Origin: JALORV01 sp963724365
Lineage (GTDB): Bacteria; Pseudomonadota; Gammaproteobacteria; Burkholderiales; Burkholderiaceae_F
Direction: 5' to 3'
Length of the DNA: 64,000 bases
Assembly (NCBI GenBank): GCA_963724365.1
Contig: CAVRUR010000001.1
Span: 186,001-250,000 of the forward strand
Shown: in pieces, positions 56,211 through 64,000 of the stretch
Numbering within the stretch: the first letter of the stretch is position 1
Layout of the letters: the number at the start of each line of letters is the position of its first letter
Translations under genes and position numbers: made by a program
Notes under the pieces: model-generated
Database searches by the model: none
The model's input: only the letters and a program-made list of their open reading frames with translations
Told to the model about the DNA's origin: nothing

Positions 56211-57953
56211 TCAATGGTTGTCTTTGGGGACTGCGGAGCCACTGGACCCGACCAGGAAGTCGAGGTCGGCGCCCTTGTCTGCCTGCTGCACGTGATCGAA
56301 GTAGAGCTTTGTGTAGCCGCGCGGCTTCGGCGCGGCCGGCGCCTTCCAGGCGGCGCGGCGGCGCGCGAGTTCGGCATCGGAGACTTCCAGATGCAGGCGG
56401 CGGTGCTCGACATCGAGCTCGATGAAGTCGCCGCTCTTCACCAATGCGAGCGTGCCGCCGGCCGCGGCTTCCGGCGCGGCATGCAACACGACCGTGCCAT
56501 AGGCCGTGCCGCTCATGCGCGCGTCCGAGATGCGCACCATGTCGGTGACGCCCTGCTTCACCAGCTTGGCCGGAATCGGCATGTTGCCGACCTCGGCCAT
56601 GCCCGGATAGCCTTTCGGCCCGCAGTTCTTCAGCACCAGGATGTCGTCGGGCCGCACGTCGAGCGATTCGTCCTCGACCTTGGCGTGCATTTCGGCGCTG
56701 TTCTCGAACACCACCGCGCGGCCGCGGTGCTGCATCAATGCCGGCGTCGCCGCCGAAGGCTTGATCACCGCTCCATCCGGCGCGAGGTTGCCGCGCAGCA
56801 CCGCGATGCCGGCTTTGGCCTTGAACGGGTCGGCCAGCGGACGGATCACCCGCTGCTTGGGTCCACCTCTTCCCTCGAGGTCGTAGCGCGGTGCGTCCTT
56901 GATGTTGTTCCACATCGTCTGGCCGTTGACGGTCAGCGCATCGCGATGGAGCACGTCGCCGAGCTCGCGCAGCACCGCCGGAAGCCCACCGGCGTAGTAG
57001 AAGTCTTCCATCAGATACTGGCCCGACGGCTGCAGATCAACCAGGCACGGCAGGTCATGGCCGAATCGGTCCCAGTCTTCGAGCGCCAGCTTCACGCCGG
57101 AGCGGCCGGCCAGCGCAAGAAGATGGATCACCGCGTTGGTCGAGCCGCCGATCGCGGCGTTGGCGCGGATCGCGTTTTCGAACGCGCCACGTGTCAGGAT
57201 CTTCGACATCACGAGGTCTTCGTCGACCATCGCCACGATGCGCCGCCCGGCCATGCGCGCCAGCACATTGCGGCGGCCATCCACTGCCGGGATCGCCGCA
57301 TTGCCCGGCAGCCCCATGCCGAGCGCCTCGACCATGCAGGCCATCGTCGAGGCCGTGCCCATCGTCATGCAATGGCCGTGCGAACGGTGCATGCAGCTCT
57401 CGGCCTCGAAAAAATCGGCCTGGCTCATCGTGCCGGCGCGCACCGCCTCACTCATCTGCCACACCCCGGTGCCGGAGCCGAGTTCGCCGCCACGGAACTT
57501 GCCCGACAGCATCGGCCCGCCCGACACGCCGATCGTCGGCAGATCGACGCTGGCCGCGCCCATCAGCAAGGCGGGAGTCGTCTTGTCACAACCCATCAGC
57601 AGAACGACGCCGTCGAGCGGGTTCGCGCGTATGGATTCCTCGACATCCATGCTGACCAGATTGCGAAACAGCATCGTCGTCGGCCGCATCAGCGTCTCGC
57701 CGAGCGACATCACCGGGAACTCGAGCGGAAAGCCGCCAGCCTCCAGCACGCCCTGGCGCACCTGATCGGCGAGCACGCGGAAATGCGTATTGCAGGGCGT
57801 GAGCTCCGACCAGGTATTGCAGATGCCGATCACCGGACGGCCGTCAAACTGGTCGTGCGGGATGCCGCGGTTCTTTGTCCACGAGCGGTAGATGAAACCG
57901 TCGCGATCGAGGCGACCAAACCAGCTCTGGCTACGGCGGGGCTTACCGGACAT
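56211..57953 (-). CDS. IlvD/Edd-family dehydratase, L-arabinonate dehydratase-like
   Basis: This 580-aa enzyme belongs to the IlvD/Edd family of Fe-S dehydratases. The three likely cluster ligands are Cys54 (TPCNTH), Cys122 (GCDKTTP) and Cys195 (GHCMTMG), spaced as in L-arabinonate dehydratase. The MGCDKTTPALLMGAASVDLP segment, ISDARMSGTAYGTVVLH near the C-terminus and the end AVPKDNH also match that group better than dihydroxy-acid dehydratase. It would convert an aldonate such as L-arabinonate, D-fuconate or D-xylonate to the 2-keto-3-deoxy acid. It is the first gene of the minus-strand module and diverges from an SDR gene across an operator. Confidence 0.92.
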   Translation of the reverse strand: MSGKPRRSQSWFGRLDRDGFIYRSWTKNRGIPHDQFDGRPVIGICNTWSELTPCNTHFRVLADQVRQGVLEAGGFPLEFPVMSLGETLMRPTTMLFRNLVSMDVEESIRANPLDGVVLLMGCDKTTPALLMGAASVDLPTIGVSGGPMLSGKFRGGELGSGTGVWQMSEAVRAGTMSQADFFEAESCMHRSHGHCMTMGTASTMACMVEALGMGLPGNAAIPAVDGRRNVLARMAGRRIVAMVDEDLVMSKILTRGAFENAIRANAAIGGSTNAVIHLLALAGRSGVKLALEDWDRFGHDLPCLVDLQPSGQYLMEDFYYAGGLPAVLRELGDVLHRDALTVNGQTMWNNIKDAPRYDLEGRGGPKQRVIRPLADPFKAKAGIAVLRGNLAPDGAVIKPSAATPALMQHRGRAVVFENSAEMHAKVEDESLDVRPDDILVLKNCGPKGYPGMAEVGNMPIPAKLVKQGVTDMVRISDARMSGTAYGTVVLHAAPEAAAGGTLALVKSGDFIELDVEHRRLHLEVSDAELARRRAAWKAPAAPKPRGYTKLYFDHVQQADKGADLDFLVGSSGSAVPKDNH

Positions 57954-57994
57954 CGGAGGGTGCAGAAGATAGGCAGGGACGAAAAGTGCCGGCG

Positions 57995-58023
57995 AGTGTA
58001 TCCACCCACCCCACGGGGGTCAA
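57995..58023 (-). promoter_or_regulatory. Promoter of the IlvD-type dehydratase operon
   Basis: On the minus strand TTGACC (58023-58018), 17 nt, TACACT (58000-57995) predicts a start near 57988, about 35 nt before the ATG at 57953. The FadR-type operator lies 16 nt upstream of the -35. Confidence 0.6.
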
Positions 58024-58038
58024 CGAAAAGCGGTCAAG

Positions 58039-58049
58039 TGGTCTGACCA
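58039..58049. promoter_or_regulatory. FadR-type operator TGGTCTGACCA (site B)
   Basis: This palindrome matches site A (44220-44230) except for the central base. Both lie in the context GGTCAAG then TGGTCWGACCA, AATT and a GCG-rich stretch. It is 71 bp before the SDR ATG at 58121, versus 69 bp at site A. A TATAGT hexamer at 58078-58083 is a plausible -10 for the plus strand. Confidence 0.75.
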
Positions 58050-58120
58050 ATTTGCGGCGCGACGCCAGGTTAGGTCTTATAGTCGTGCGGCGGCGCACCA
58101 GCCGCTGGGAGAGGCAGGAG

Positions 58121-58867
58121 ATGAATCAACTCGACATGCAGGGGCGCGCCGCCATCGTCACCGGCGGCGCGGCGGGCATCGGACTGGCGATTGCACGGCG
58201 CCTGGTCGCCTCTGGTGCGCGCGTCAGCCTCTGGGACCGTGATGCTGTGACGCTCGACTCCGCCGCGCAGGCACTTGGCCACGGCACCCACGTGGCCGCG
58301 GTCGATGTGACGCGCGAAGATGGTGTCGCGACGGCGTTCGCCGCGTCGATGTCCGCGCTGAAGCGCGTCGACGCGCTGGTCTGCAGCGCCGGCATCACGG
58401 GGCCGAACACCACCGTCGAGAACTACCCGCTGGCCGCATGGAAGGAGGTCATCGACATCAACCTGACCGGGGTCTTCCTGTGCAATCGGATCGTCGTTCC
58501 GCACATGACGGCGAACGGCTATGGCCGCATCGTCAACATCGCTTCGATCGCGGGCAAGGAAGGCAACCCGAATGCGTCGGCCTACAGTGCGTCGAAGGCG
58601 GGCGTCATCGCGCTGACGAAGTCGCTCGGCAAGGAACTCGCGAAGGTCGGAATCCGCGTCAACTGCGTGACGCCGGCCGCGGTGAAGACCGGCATGTTCG
58701 CGCAGATGACGCAGAGTCACATCGACTTCATGCTGTCGAAGATCCCGATGGGCCGCTTTGGTGAAGTCGATGAGATCGCGGCACTGGTGACATGGCTCGC
58801 GACAGAGGAATGCTCGTTCTCGACCGGGGCCGTGTTCGATCTGTCCGGCGGCCGGGCGGTCTACTGA
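58121..58867 (+). CDS. SDR-family oxidoreductase (FabG-like)
   Basis: A 248-aa short-chain dehydrogenase with TGGAAGIGLAIARRLVASGA (about 13-32), an acidic residue after the second strand (WDRD, favouring NAD), CSAGITGPNT, Ser in NIASIAGKEG and YSASK. It ends GAVFDLSGGRAVY. By position next to a sugar-acid dehydratase it may be a sugar 1-dehydrogenase or a 2-keto-3-deoxy acid 4-dehydrogenase. GAGGCAGGAG abuts the ATG. Its TGA overlaps the next ATG. Confidence 0.88.
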   Translation: MNQLDMQGRAAIVTGGAAGIGLAIARRLVASGARVSLWDRDAVTLDSAAQALGHGTHVAAVDVTREDGVATAFAASMSALKRVDALVCSAGITGPNTTVENYPLAAWKEVIDINLTGVFLCNRIVVPHMTANGYGRIVNIASIAGKEGNPNASAYSASKAGVIALTKSLGKELAKVGIRVNCVTPAAVKTGMFAQMTQSHIDFMLSKIPMGRFGEVDEIAALVTWLATEECSFSTGAVFDLSGGRAVY

Positions 58868-59922
58868 TGATGGCGGCGCGCTACGCAGCCGAAGCGCTGC
58901 GCTCGATGGCGGCGACCTTGCTCGCTACCGCCGGCATGTCTGCGGACATGGCGCGCGATGTCGCCACCGTGCTCGTTGAAGGGGATCTGCTGGGACACGA
59001 CACTCACGGCCTGGCGTTGCTGGCGTCCTACCTTGCGGAGCTCGAGAGCGGTTCGCTACGCAAGGCCGGTACCTATCGTGTCCTCAACGAACGCGCCGCC
59101 GCGGCGCTGTGGGACGGCGAGCGCCTGCCCGGCCCATGGCTGACCCTGCGTGCGATCGACGATGCGATCGCGCGCGCGCAACACTGCGGCACCGGCACCG
59201 TCGTCATCCGCCGCAGCCACCACATCGCCTGCCTCGCCGCCTACCTGACCCGCGCGACCGAGCGCGGGTTCGTGCTGCTGCTGACCTGTTCCGATCCGAA
59301 TTCAGCCAGCGTCGCGCCGCACGGGGGACTCAAGCCAGTGTTCACGCCGGACCCGCTGGCGTTCGGCGTGCCGACCTCCGGCGATCCGGTGCTGATCGAT
59401 CTGTCCGCCTCGCTCACCACCAACGGCATGACCGCGCGCCTGCACAAGCAGGGGCGCAAGTTCGCGCACGCATGGCTGCTCGACGCCGGCGGCCGCGCGA
59501 CCGACGACCCGGCCGTGCTGTTCACTGAACCCAAAGGCACGATCCTGCCGGCCGGAGGCGTCGATGCCGGGCACAAGGGTTACGCCCTCGCGCTGATCGT
59601 CGAGATGCTGACCGGCGCGCTGGCCGGTTTCGGCCGCGCCGATCCGAAGGAAGGCTGGGGAGCGACCGTAGCGGTGCACGCCATCGATCCGGACGCGTTT
59701 GGCGGTCGCGCGGCCTTCGAGCGCCAGGCCGACTGGCTGGTGGAAGCCTGTCGCGACAACCCGCCGCGCCCTGGCGTGGATGCCGTGCGATTACCCGGGC
59801 AGCGCGGCCATTCGCTGCGCCGCGAGCAGCTACAGCGCGGTGTGGCGCTGAACGAGGACATCATGCCGGCGCTGATTCCGTGGGCAGGCAAGCTTGACGT
59901 CAAGGTTCCCACCGCACTGTGA
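58867..59922 (+). CDS. Ldh/malate dehydrogenase-family oxidoreductase
   Basis: This 351-aa protein belongs to the type 2 malate/L-lactate dehydrogenase family: LVEGDLLGHDTHGLALLASY (catalytic His-containing segment near 40-55), VVIRRSHHIACLAAYL, TPDPLAFGVPTSGDPVLID and GVDAGHKGYALALIVEMLTG. It is intact, unlike the relative at 45992-47065. Family members oxidise L-lactate, malate, sulfolactate, ureidoglycolate or related 2-hydroxy acids with NAD(P). The ATG shares its A with the SDR stop (TGATG). Confidence 0.9.
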   Translation: MMAARYAAEALRSMAATLLATAGMSADMARDVATVLVEGDLLGHDTHGLALLASYLAELESGSLRKAGTYRVLNERAAAALWDGERLPGPWLTLRAIDDAIARAQHCGTGTVVIRRSHHIACLAAYLTRATERGFVLLLTCSDPNSASVAPHGGLKPVFTPDPLAFGVPTSGDPVLIDLSASLTTNGMTARLHKQGRKFAHAWLLDAGGRATDDPAVLFTEPKGTILPAGGVDAGHKGYALALIVEMLTGALAGFGRADPKEGWGATVAVHAIDPDAFGGRAAFERQADWLVEACRDNPPRPGVDAVRLPGQRGHSLRREQLQRGVALNEDIMPALIPWAGKLDVKVPTAL

Positions 59923-60009
59923 TCCGAAGGCTTGCACAAGAATCCGCGCGAACAGGAGGCGCGAGATGCGCCTTCCCACTTCGTTGAATTCCACGAGCCT
60001 TGCAGGTCA

Positions 60010-60408
60010 CTAGGAGCAGCTAACCGTCACCGAGTGGGTGTGACCGTCACCGCCCGCGGTCGACCCGACCGTGATTGAAGTTCCCGCCGCGCCGGTCTTG
60101 AGTTGCGCCAGTTGCGCCGCGGTCAGCGTCACGAGGTGGTTGTGGTCCGCCGTTCCCAGGATGCTGTAGACCTTGTCGACGGTCGAATCAACATCGGCGG
60201 GTGGAATCGCCAGGGCATGGCCGTGATTTGCGGAGATGTTCGTAGCGCCGCACAACAACGCGGGCGTCGGAGGCGGCGGGGGCGGGACCGGCATCGGTGG
60301 GGGCGGGGGCGGCGCTGGACTGTAGTCGCTACCGCCGCAGCCTGTGAGCATCAGGGCAACGGCGCTTCCTGCGACATCGGCGACAAACAGTCGACGGGAT
60401 GGATTCAT
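60010..60408 (-). CDS. Tat-type lipoprotein with His-rich motifs, function unknown
   Basis: From the ATG at 60408 (GGAGG upstream) this is 132 aa. SRRLFVADVAGSAVALMLTG-C is a twin-arginine signal ending in a lipobox, with lipidated Cys24. A Pro-rich spacer (31-49) follows. The domain (50-132) carries three His clusters, NHGHA (61-65), TADHNHL (87-92) and GDGHTHSV (120-127), plus Cys53 and Cys131 that could form a disulfide. I do not recognise a family; metal binding is plausible. It stands alone, between the Ldh gene and the aminotransferase. Confidence 0.75.
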   Translation of the reverse strand: MNPSRRLFVADVAGSAVALMLTGCGGSDYSPAPPPPPPMPVPPPPPPTPALLCGATNISANHGHALAIPPADVDSTVDKVYSILGTADHNHLVTLTAAQLAQLKTGAAGTSITVGSTAGGDGHTHSVTVSCS

Positions 60409-60636
60409 GAGGACCTCCCTGGGCGGCAGAGGTTTGGGGAAAGCGGCTTGGATCGGCATGCTGCTACCGGCCCGTCTTGCTGTCACTCCCCCGTCTGTAC
60501 ACCTTCCGCCAGGAATAAAGCGACTGCGACGGGTGTTGATCCGGCCTGGCCCGTGGGACGCTCACTTCATCACGTAGATGCCAGCGATCAGGACCGAGCT
60601 TTCTGTCCCAGACGGGTGGCTTCAGGGCGCTGATCG
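60409..60636. other. Divergent intergenic region
   Basis: This 228-bp region lies between the lipoprotein and aminotransferase genes. No gene is seen. Promoters for both must be here or just inside. Confidence 0.4.
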
Positions 60637-61833
60637 ATGAATTGCGATAATCGGCCGGTGATACGCGAAACAATTCACCAGCTTCCAGCCTCCCGCATCC
60701 GCGAAGTCGCCAACGCCGGACTCGCCCGCAGCGATGTCCTGAAATTCTGGTTCGGCGAAGGCGACCAGGTCACGCCCGCGTTCATCCGCGAGGCTGCAAA
60801 GGCCGCGCTCGATGCCGGAGAGACGTTCTATAACCACAATCTGGGCATCATCGAGTTGCGCGAGATACTGGCCGAGTACAGCACCCGGCTGCATCGTCCT
60901 GTCGCGCCGATCACGTCGGATCGCATCGCGGTGACCAGCGCCGGAGTGCACGCGCTGTCGCTGGTCGACCAGGCGCTGATCGACCCCGGCGATCGCGTGG
61001 TGATCGTCACCCCGGTGTGGCCGAACCTCACCTCGATGCCGCGCATCATGAGCGCGAACGTTGTCCGTGTCGCACTCGAATGCCGCAAAGGGGCCTGGTC
61101 GCTCGATCTGCAGAAGCTGCTCGATGCCGCCACGCCGGACACGCGGCTCGTGCTGGTCAACTCCCCCAACAATCCGACCGGCTGGACAATGCCGCAGCGC
61201 GACTGGGACGCCCTGCTCGCACATTGCCGGCGGCACGGCATCTGGCTCGTGAGCGATGACGCCTATGAGCGCCTGGTATTCGATGCCGCGCTGACCATCG
61301 ACGGGCACGCCCCGGGCGTGCTGGCCGCCATCGACGACGATGACCGGGTGATCAGCGCCAATACGTTCTCGAAGAGCTGGACCATGACCGGCTGGCGGCT
61401 TGGCTGGCTGGTGGCGCCGAAAGGATTCATTGCACAGATCGGCAAGGTGATCGAGTTCAACACGTCGTGCGCACCGACGTTTGTGCAGCAGGCCGGCATC
61501 GTCGCGGTGCGCGACGGCGAGTCGCTGGTAGCAAGCACTGTGGCGCGCCTGCGTGCCTCGCGCGACCTGCTGGTTGAAACCCTTGCCACGCTGCCGGGCA
61601 CCGAGGTCGCACCGCCACCGGGAGCGATGTACCTGTTCTTCCGCATTGCCGGTCGCAGCGACGACAGCTTCGCTTTCGCGAAGCGGCTCGTGGCCGAATC
61701 CGGGCTCGGCATCGCACCGGGCGTGGCCTTCGGTCCGGAAGGCGAAGGATTCCTGCGCTGGTGCTTTGCAGCCTCCGATGCGCTGCTGCTGCAGGGGGTG
61801 GAGCGGCTGGCGCGCTTCCTCGAGCGCTCCTAG
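60637..61833 (+). CDS. Class I/II pyridoxal-phosphate aminotransferase
   Basis: A 398-aa fold-type I aminotransferase. RIREVANAGLARSDVLKFWF at the N-terminus, SPNNPTGWTMPQRDW (Asn that contacts PLP), SDDAYERLVFD, the PLP-lysine segment TFSKSWTMTGWRLGW and the C-terminal FLRWCFAAS (Arg that binds the carboxylate) are all present. The donor and acceptor are unknown; aspartate- or aromatic-type substrates are usual. The ATG at 60637 keeps the Arg-Pro that homologues have near the N-terminus; a GTG at 60658 lies 6 nt after GATAAT and is an alternative. Its stop overlaps the convergent GNAT stop. Confidence 0.9.
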   Translation: MNCDNRPVIRETIHQLPASRIREVANAGLARSDVLKFWFGEGDQVTPAFIREAAKAALDAGETFYNHNLGIIELREILAEYSTRLHRPVAPITSDRIAVTSAGVHALSLVDQALIDPGDRVVIVTPVWPNLTSMPRIMSANVVRVALECRKGAWSLDLQKLLDAATPDTRLVLVNSPNNPTGWTMPQRDWDALLAHCRRHGIWLVSDDAYERLVFDAALTIDGHAPGVLAAIDDDDRVISANTFSKSWTMTGWRLGWLVAPKGFIAQIGKVIEFNTSCAPTFVQQAGIVAVRDGESLVASTVARLRASRDLLVETLATLPGTEVAPPPGAMYLFFRIAGRSDDSFAFAKRLVAESGLGIAPGVAFGPEGEGFLRWCFAASDALLLQGVERLARFLERS

Positions 61834-62702
61834 CGGCTCGCGCGTTCCGGCGCACCCATGCACTGCACGCCACGCTGCAGGCCGGCGGCGACGAAACCCA
61901 CACTCGCGTACAGCTGTTCCGGCATTTCACCGGCGGCGGCGACGATGATCAGCCGATCCGCGTGCAGCATCTCCCGCGCATGCCGGGCCGCCATGGCAAT
62001 CAATGCGCGGCACAGTCCGCGACGACGGTAGGCGCTATCGGTCATGACGGACTGGTAGCGGGCCAGGCGCTGGCCGTCTTCGCGCTCTGCTTCTGCGTAC
62101 ACGCCGAGCGCCGCCGCCAGACGCGGTGCCGACCCGGCCTGATCGATGAAGGCACCGAACCAGTTTCCACGTCCGGCACGGGCCAGGGCGCGCCAGCTCG
62201 CCACGCGTTGCCGCGCGAACGAGCGATAGCCGTCCTCTCCGTAGTGCGGATCACGCGTGGCCACACTCAGCTCCACGAGCGCCGTCCATTCACTTTCCGC
62301 CTCGTCGCCGGCCGGTGCGAACGGCCGCATCCGCGCGTCCATGGTCGGCGCGGGCACACGTGGAACATCGGTGCTCTGCATCACCACCGCGTTGTTCATC
62401 GAGTAGCCGTCCGCCAGGAATCCGCCGACGTCGCCCTCGGCGTCTTCCATCCAGCCGAAGGCACAGTGAGTCGATTGCGGTTGATTCGCGGCGATCAACT
62501 GGCCGAAGAGTGCCGGCCAGCGCTGCGCGTCATCAGTCTCAGGGGCGCGCTCGAACAGCAGGTAGTTGCCCCAGTAGTACGTTGGATTCGAGGGCGTGCG
62601 GATCACGCGGCAGCCGTGCTCGGCACGACAGTCGATAACTTCGCCGTCGGCCCGATGGAAAATGAGCTCGCTGCGAAAACCGAGGGCGGCCGCCGACGCC
62701 AT
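61830..62702 (-). CDS. GNAT-family N-acetyltransferase
   Basis: From the ATG at 62702 this is 290 aa. The N-terminal half (GFRSELIFHRADGEVIDCRA, YYWGNYLLFERAPETDDAQR) resembles a degenerate acetyltransferase-like domain; the C-terminal half has the acetyl-CoA motif MTDSAYRRRGLCRALIAMAA (about 215-234) and LYASVGFVAAGLQRGVQC. A regulatory or peptide/amine substrate is possible but unknown. GAGGG precedes the start. It begins 25 nt after the stop of the M3 peptidase gene on the same strand, so the two may form an operon. Confidence 0.82.
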   Translation of the reverse strand: MASAAALGFRSELIFHRADGEVIDCRAEHGCRVIRTPSNPTYYWGNYLLFERAPETDDAQRWPALFGQLIAANQPQSTHCAFGWMEDAEGDVGGFLADGYSMNNAVVMQSTDVPRVPAPTMDARMRPFAPAGDEAESEWTALVELSVATRDPHYGEDGYRSFARQRVASWRALARAGRGNWFGAFIDQAGSAPRLAAALGVYAEAEREDGQRLARYQSVMTDSAYRRRGLCRALIAMAARHAREMLHADRLIIVAAAGEMPEQLYASVGFVAAGLQRGVQCMGAPERASR

Positions 62703-62727
62703 GCATGTGCACCCTCGGCAGGCGAGG

Positions 62728-64000
62728 TCACGCCGTCGCCGACGCTCCCGCCAGACCGCGCTTGGCAAGCATCGCCTCGACCCGGGGATCGCGACCGCGA
62801 AACGCACGGAAGGCGGCGCCGGGCTCCAGCGTATTGCCCGCCGAGTAGACAAAGCGCTGCAGCCGCTCCGCCACCGCCGGGTCGAACGGGCTACCGGCCT
62901 CGAGGAAGGCGTCATAGCCGTCGGCATCCAGGACCTCGGCCCACATGTAGACGTAGTAGCCGGCCGCATAGCCTGAGCTCGCGAACAGATGCAGGAAGTG
63001 CGGCAGCCGGTGACGCATCAGGATTTCGCGCGGCATTCCGAGACGCGCCAGTTCGTCGCGTTCGAACTCGGTGATGTCGACACCCGCCGGATCGGCCTGC
63101 GCATGCAGCGCCATGTCGACCAGTGCGCAGGCTGTGTACTCGACGGTTTCGAAGCCCTGGTTGAAGCGCCGGGCCTGCTCGAGCCGTTCGATCAGGTCGT
63201 CCGGCATCGGCTCGCCGGTGTCGACATGCCGCGCATGGCGCTTGAGCACCTGCGGTTCGAGCAGCCAGTTCTCGAAGATCTGCGATGGCAGTTCGACGAA
63301 GTCGCGCAGCACCTGTGTACCTGAAAGACTCTCGAAGGTGACCTGCGACAGGAGACCATGCAGGCCGTGGCCAAACTCGTGGAACAGCGTCAGTGCATCG
63401 TCGAGCGACAGCAGCGTCGGCTCCCCCGGCGCGCCCTTGGCGAAGTTGTTGTTGTTGACGATGATCGGCAGCACGTCGCCGGCGATGCGCGACTGCAGTC
63501 GATAGGCGCTCATCCACGCGCCACCGCGCTTGGTCGGCCGTGCGAAGTTGTCGTGCAGAAACACGCCGACCAGCCGGTCGTCGCGGCCGTGCACTTCATA
63601 GACCTTGACGTCCGGGTGATACGCAACGATTTCCGGACGCGCCACGAAGCGCAGGCCGAACAGGCGCTGCGCGCAATCGAATGCAGCGTCGACCACACGC
63701 TCGAGCGGGAAGTACGGCTTGACCACCGAATCATCAACGGCATAGCGCACCTGGCGGACCTTCTCCGCGTAGTAGCGCCAGTCCCACGGCTCGATCGCCG
63801 ACGGTTCGCCGCGAGACGCGGCCATGGCGCTGAGCGCCGCGCGCTCGTCGGCAGCCCGCTTCTTCGCCGGCGTCCAAACCTGTTCGAGCAGGCGCGCGAC
63901 CGCGGCCGGCGTACCCGCCATGCGATCGACCAGTGCGTACTCGGCGTAGGTGGCGTAGCCCATCAGGCGAGCCTGCTCATGCCGCAGCGCGAGAATCTCG
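62728..64000 (-). CDS. dcp: Peptidyl-dipeptidase, M3 metallopeptidase family (partial, N-terminus off the window)
   Basis: The 424 C-terminal residues present cover the M3 catalytic domain. The zinc site HEFGHGLHGLLS (His-Glu-x-x-His) is intact, with the downstream Glu region ELPSQIFENWLLEP. The N-terminal LGYATYAEYALVDRMAGTP-like stretch, GRDDRLVGVFLHDNFARPTK, GGAWMSAYRLQSRI and the C-terminal ending FRGRDPRVEAMLAKRGL fit peptidyl-dipeptidase Dcp rather than oligopeptidase A. The enzyme removes C-terminal dipeptides. The frame is open to the right edge. Confidence 0.92.
   Translation of the reverse strand, partial: EILALRHEQARLMGYATYAEYALVDRMAGTPAAVARLLEQVWTPAKKRAADERAALSAMAASRGEPSAIEPWDWRYYAEKVRQVRYAVDDSVVKPYFPLERVVDAAFDCAQRLFGLRFVARPEIVAYHPDVKVYEVHGRDDRLVGVFLHDNFARPTKRGGAWMSAYRLQSRIAGDVLPIIVNNNNFAKGAPGEPTLLSLDDALTLFHEFGHGLHGLLSQVTFESLSGTQVLRDFVELPSQIFENWLLEPQVLKRHARHVDTGEPMPDDLIERLEQARRFNQGFETVEYTACALVDMALHAQADPAGVDITEFERDELARLGMPREILMRHRLPHFLHLFASSGYAAGYYVYMWAEVLDADGYDAFLEAGSPFDPAVAERLQRFVYSAGNTLEPGAAFRAFRGRDPRVEAMLAKRGLAGASATA

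Noticed and set aside
56202..58046. A 614-codon plus-strand open frame opposite the IlvD-type dehydratase
   Set aside because: Antisense shadow; the minus-strand dehydratase has all family motifs and cluster cysteines.

Overview
The window is a GC-rich bacterial chromosome segment, almost certainly from a betaproteobacterium of the order Burkholderiales. The grounds are the fused rpoBC, str and S10 clusters, a tRNA-Tyr/Gly/Thr-tuf-tRNA-Trp-secE-nusG array, two near-identical tuf genes, a Burkholderia-like gsp cluster with gspC inverted, and TRAP and ABC systems for sugar acids. The genus cannot be named from the sequence alone.

Region 1 (1-21142, all minus strand) is the core information-processing block. 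In transcription order it holds tRNA-Tyr, tRNA-Gly, tRNA-Thr, tuf, tRNA-Trp, secE, nusG, rplK, rplA, rplJ, rplL, rpoB, rpoC, an intrinsic terminator, then rpsL, rpsG, fusA, the second tuf, rpsJ, rplC, rplD, rplW and the start of rplB. A near-consensus sigma70 promoter precedes the tRNA array. fusA carries an apparent one-base insertion, so as written the essential EF-G gene is broken.

Region 2 (21143-26102) holds a GNAT acetyltransferase, a LytS/LytTR-type two-component pair whose kinase has an unusual repeat-bearing periplasmic domain, a small membrane protein and an exported four-EF-hand protein. The GNAT, kinase and regulator genes each have a -10-like hexamer exactly 6 nt before the start codon and no Shine-Dalgarno, which suggests leaderless transcripts.

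Region 3 (26218-38640) is a complete type II secretion cluster: gspC on the minus strand, then gspG-H-I-J-K-L-M-N-D-E-F on the plus strand. The secretin GspD is unusually long (1048 aa): the normal secretin is followed by a Pro/Ala-rich linker of about 250 residues and a C-terminal SPOR domain.

Region 4 (38749-59922) is a sugar-acid catabolic island with two modules. Module A has gntR-dctQ-dctM-uxaA-dctP (minus) divergent from an SDR, an FAH-family hydrolase, a frameshifted Ldh-type dehydrogenase, a D-2-hydroxyacid dehydrogenase and a second SDR (plus). Module B has an IlvD/Edd-type dehydratase, tag, a hydroxyacid dehydrogenase, an ABC transporter (ATPase, binding protein, two permeases) and arginase (minus), divergent from an SDR and an Ldh-type dehydrogenase (plus). 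Both divergent promoter regions carry the same FadR-type palindrome TGGTCWGACCA inside a longer shared sequence, about 70 bp before an SDR start. The GntR/FadR-family regulator encoded in module A therefore probably controls the whole island. The gene content fits a non-phosphorylative route: uptake, dehydration to 2-keto-3-deoxy acid, 4-oxidation, and hydrolysis to pyruvate plus a hydroxy acid.

Region 5 (60010-64000) holds a Tat-type lipoprotein with His-rich motifs, a class I/II aminotransferase, a second GNAT-type protein and a partial M3 peptidase (dcp). No CRISPR array, insertion sequence, phage or replication origin was seen.
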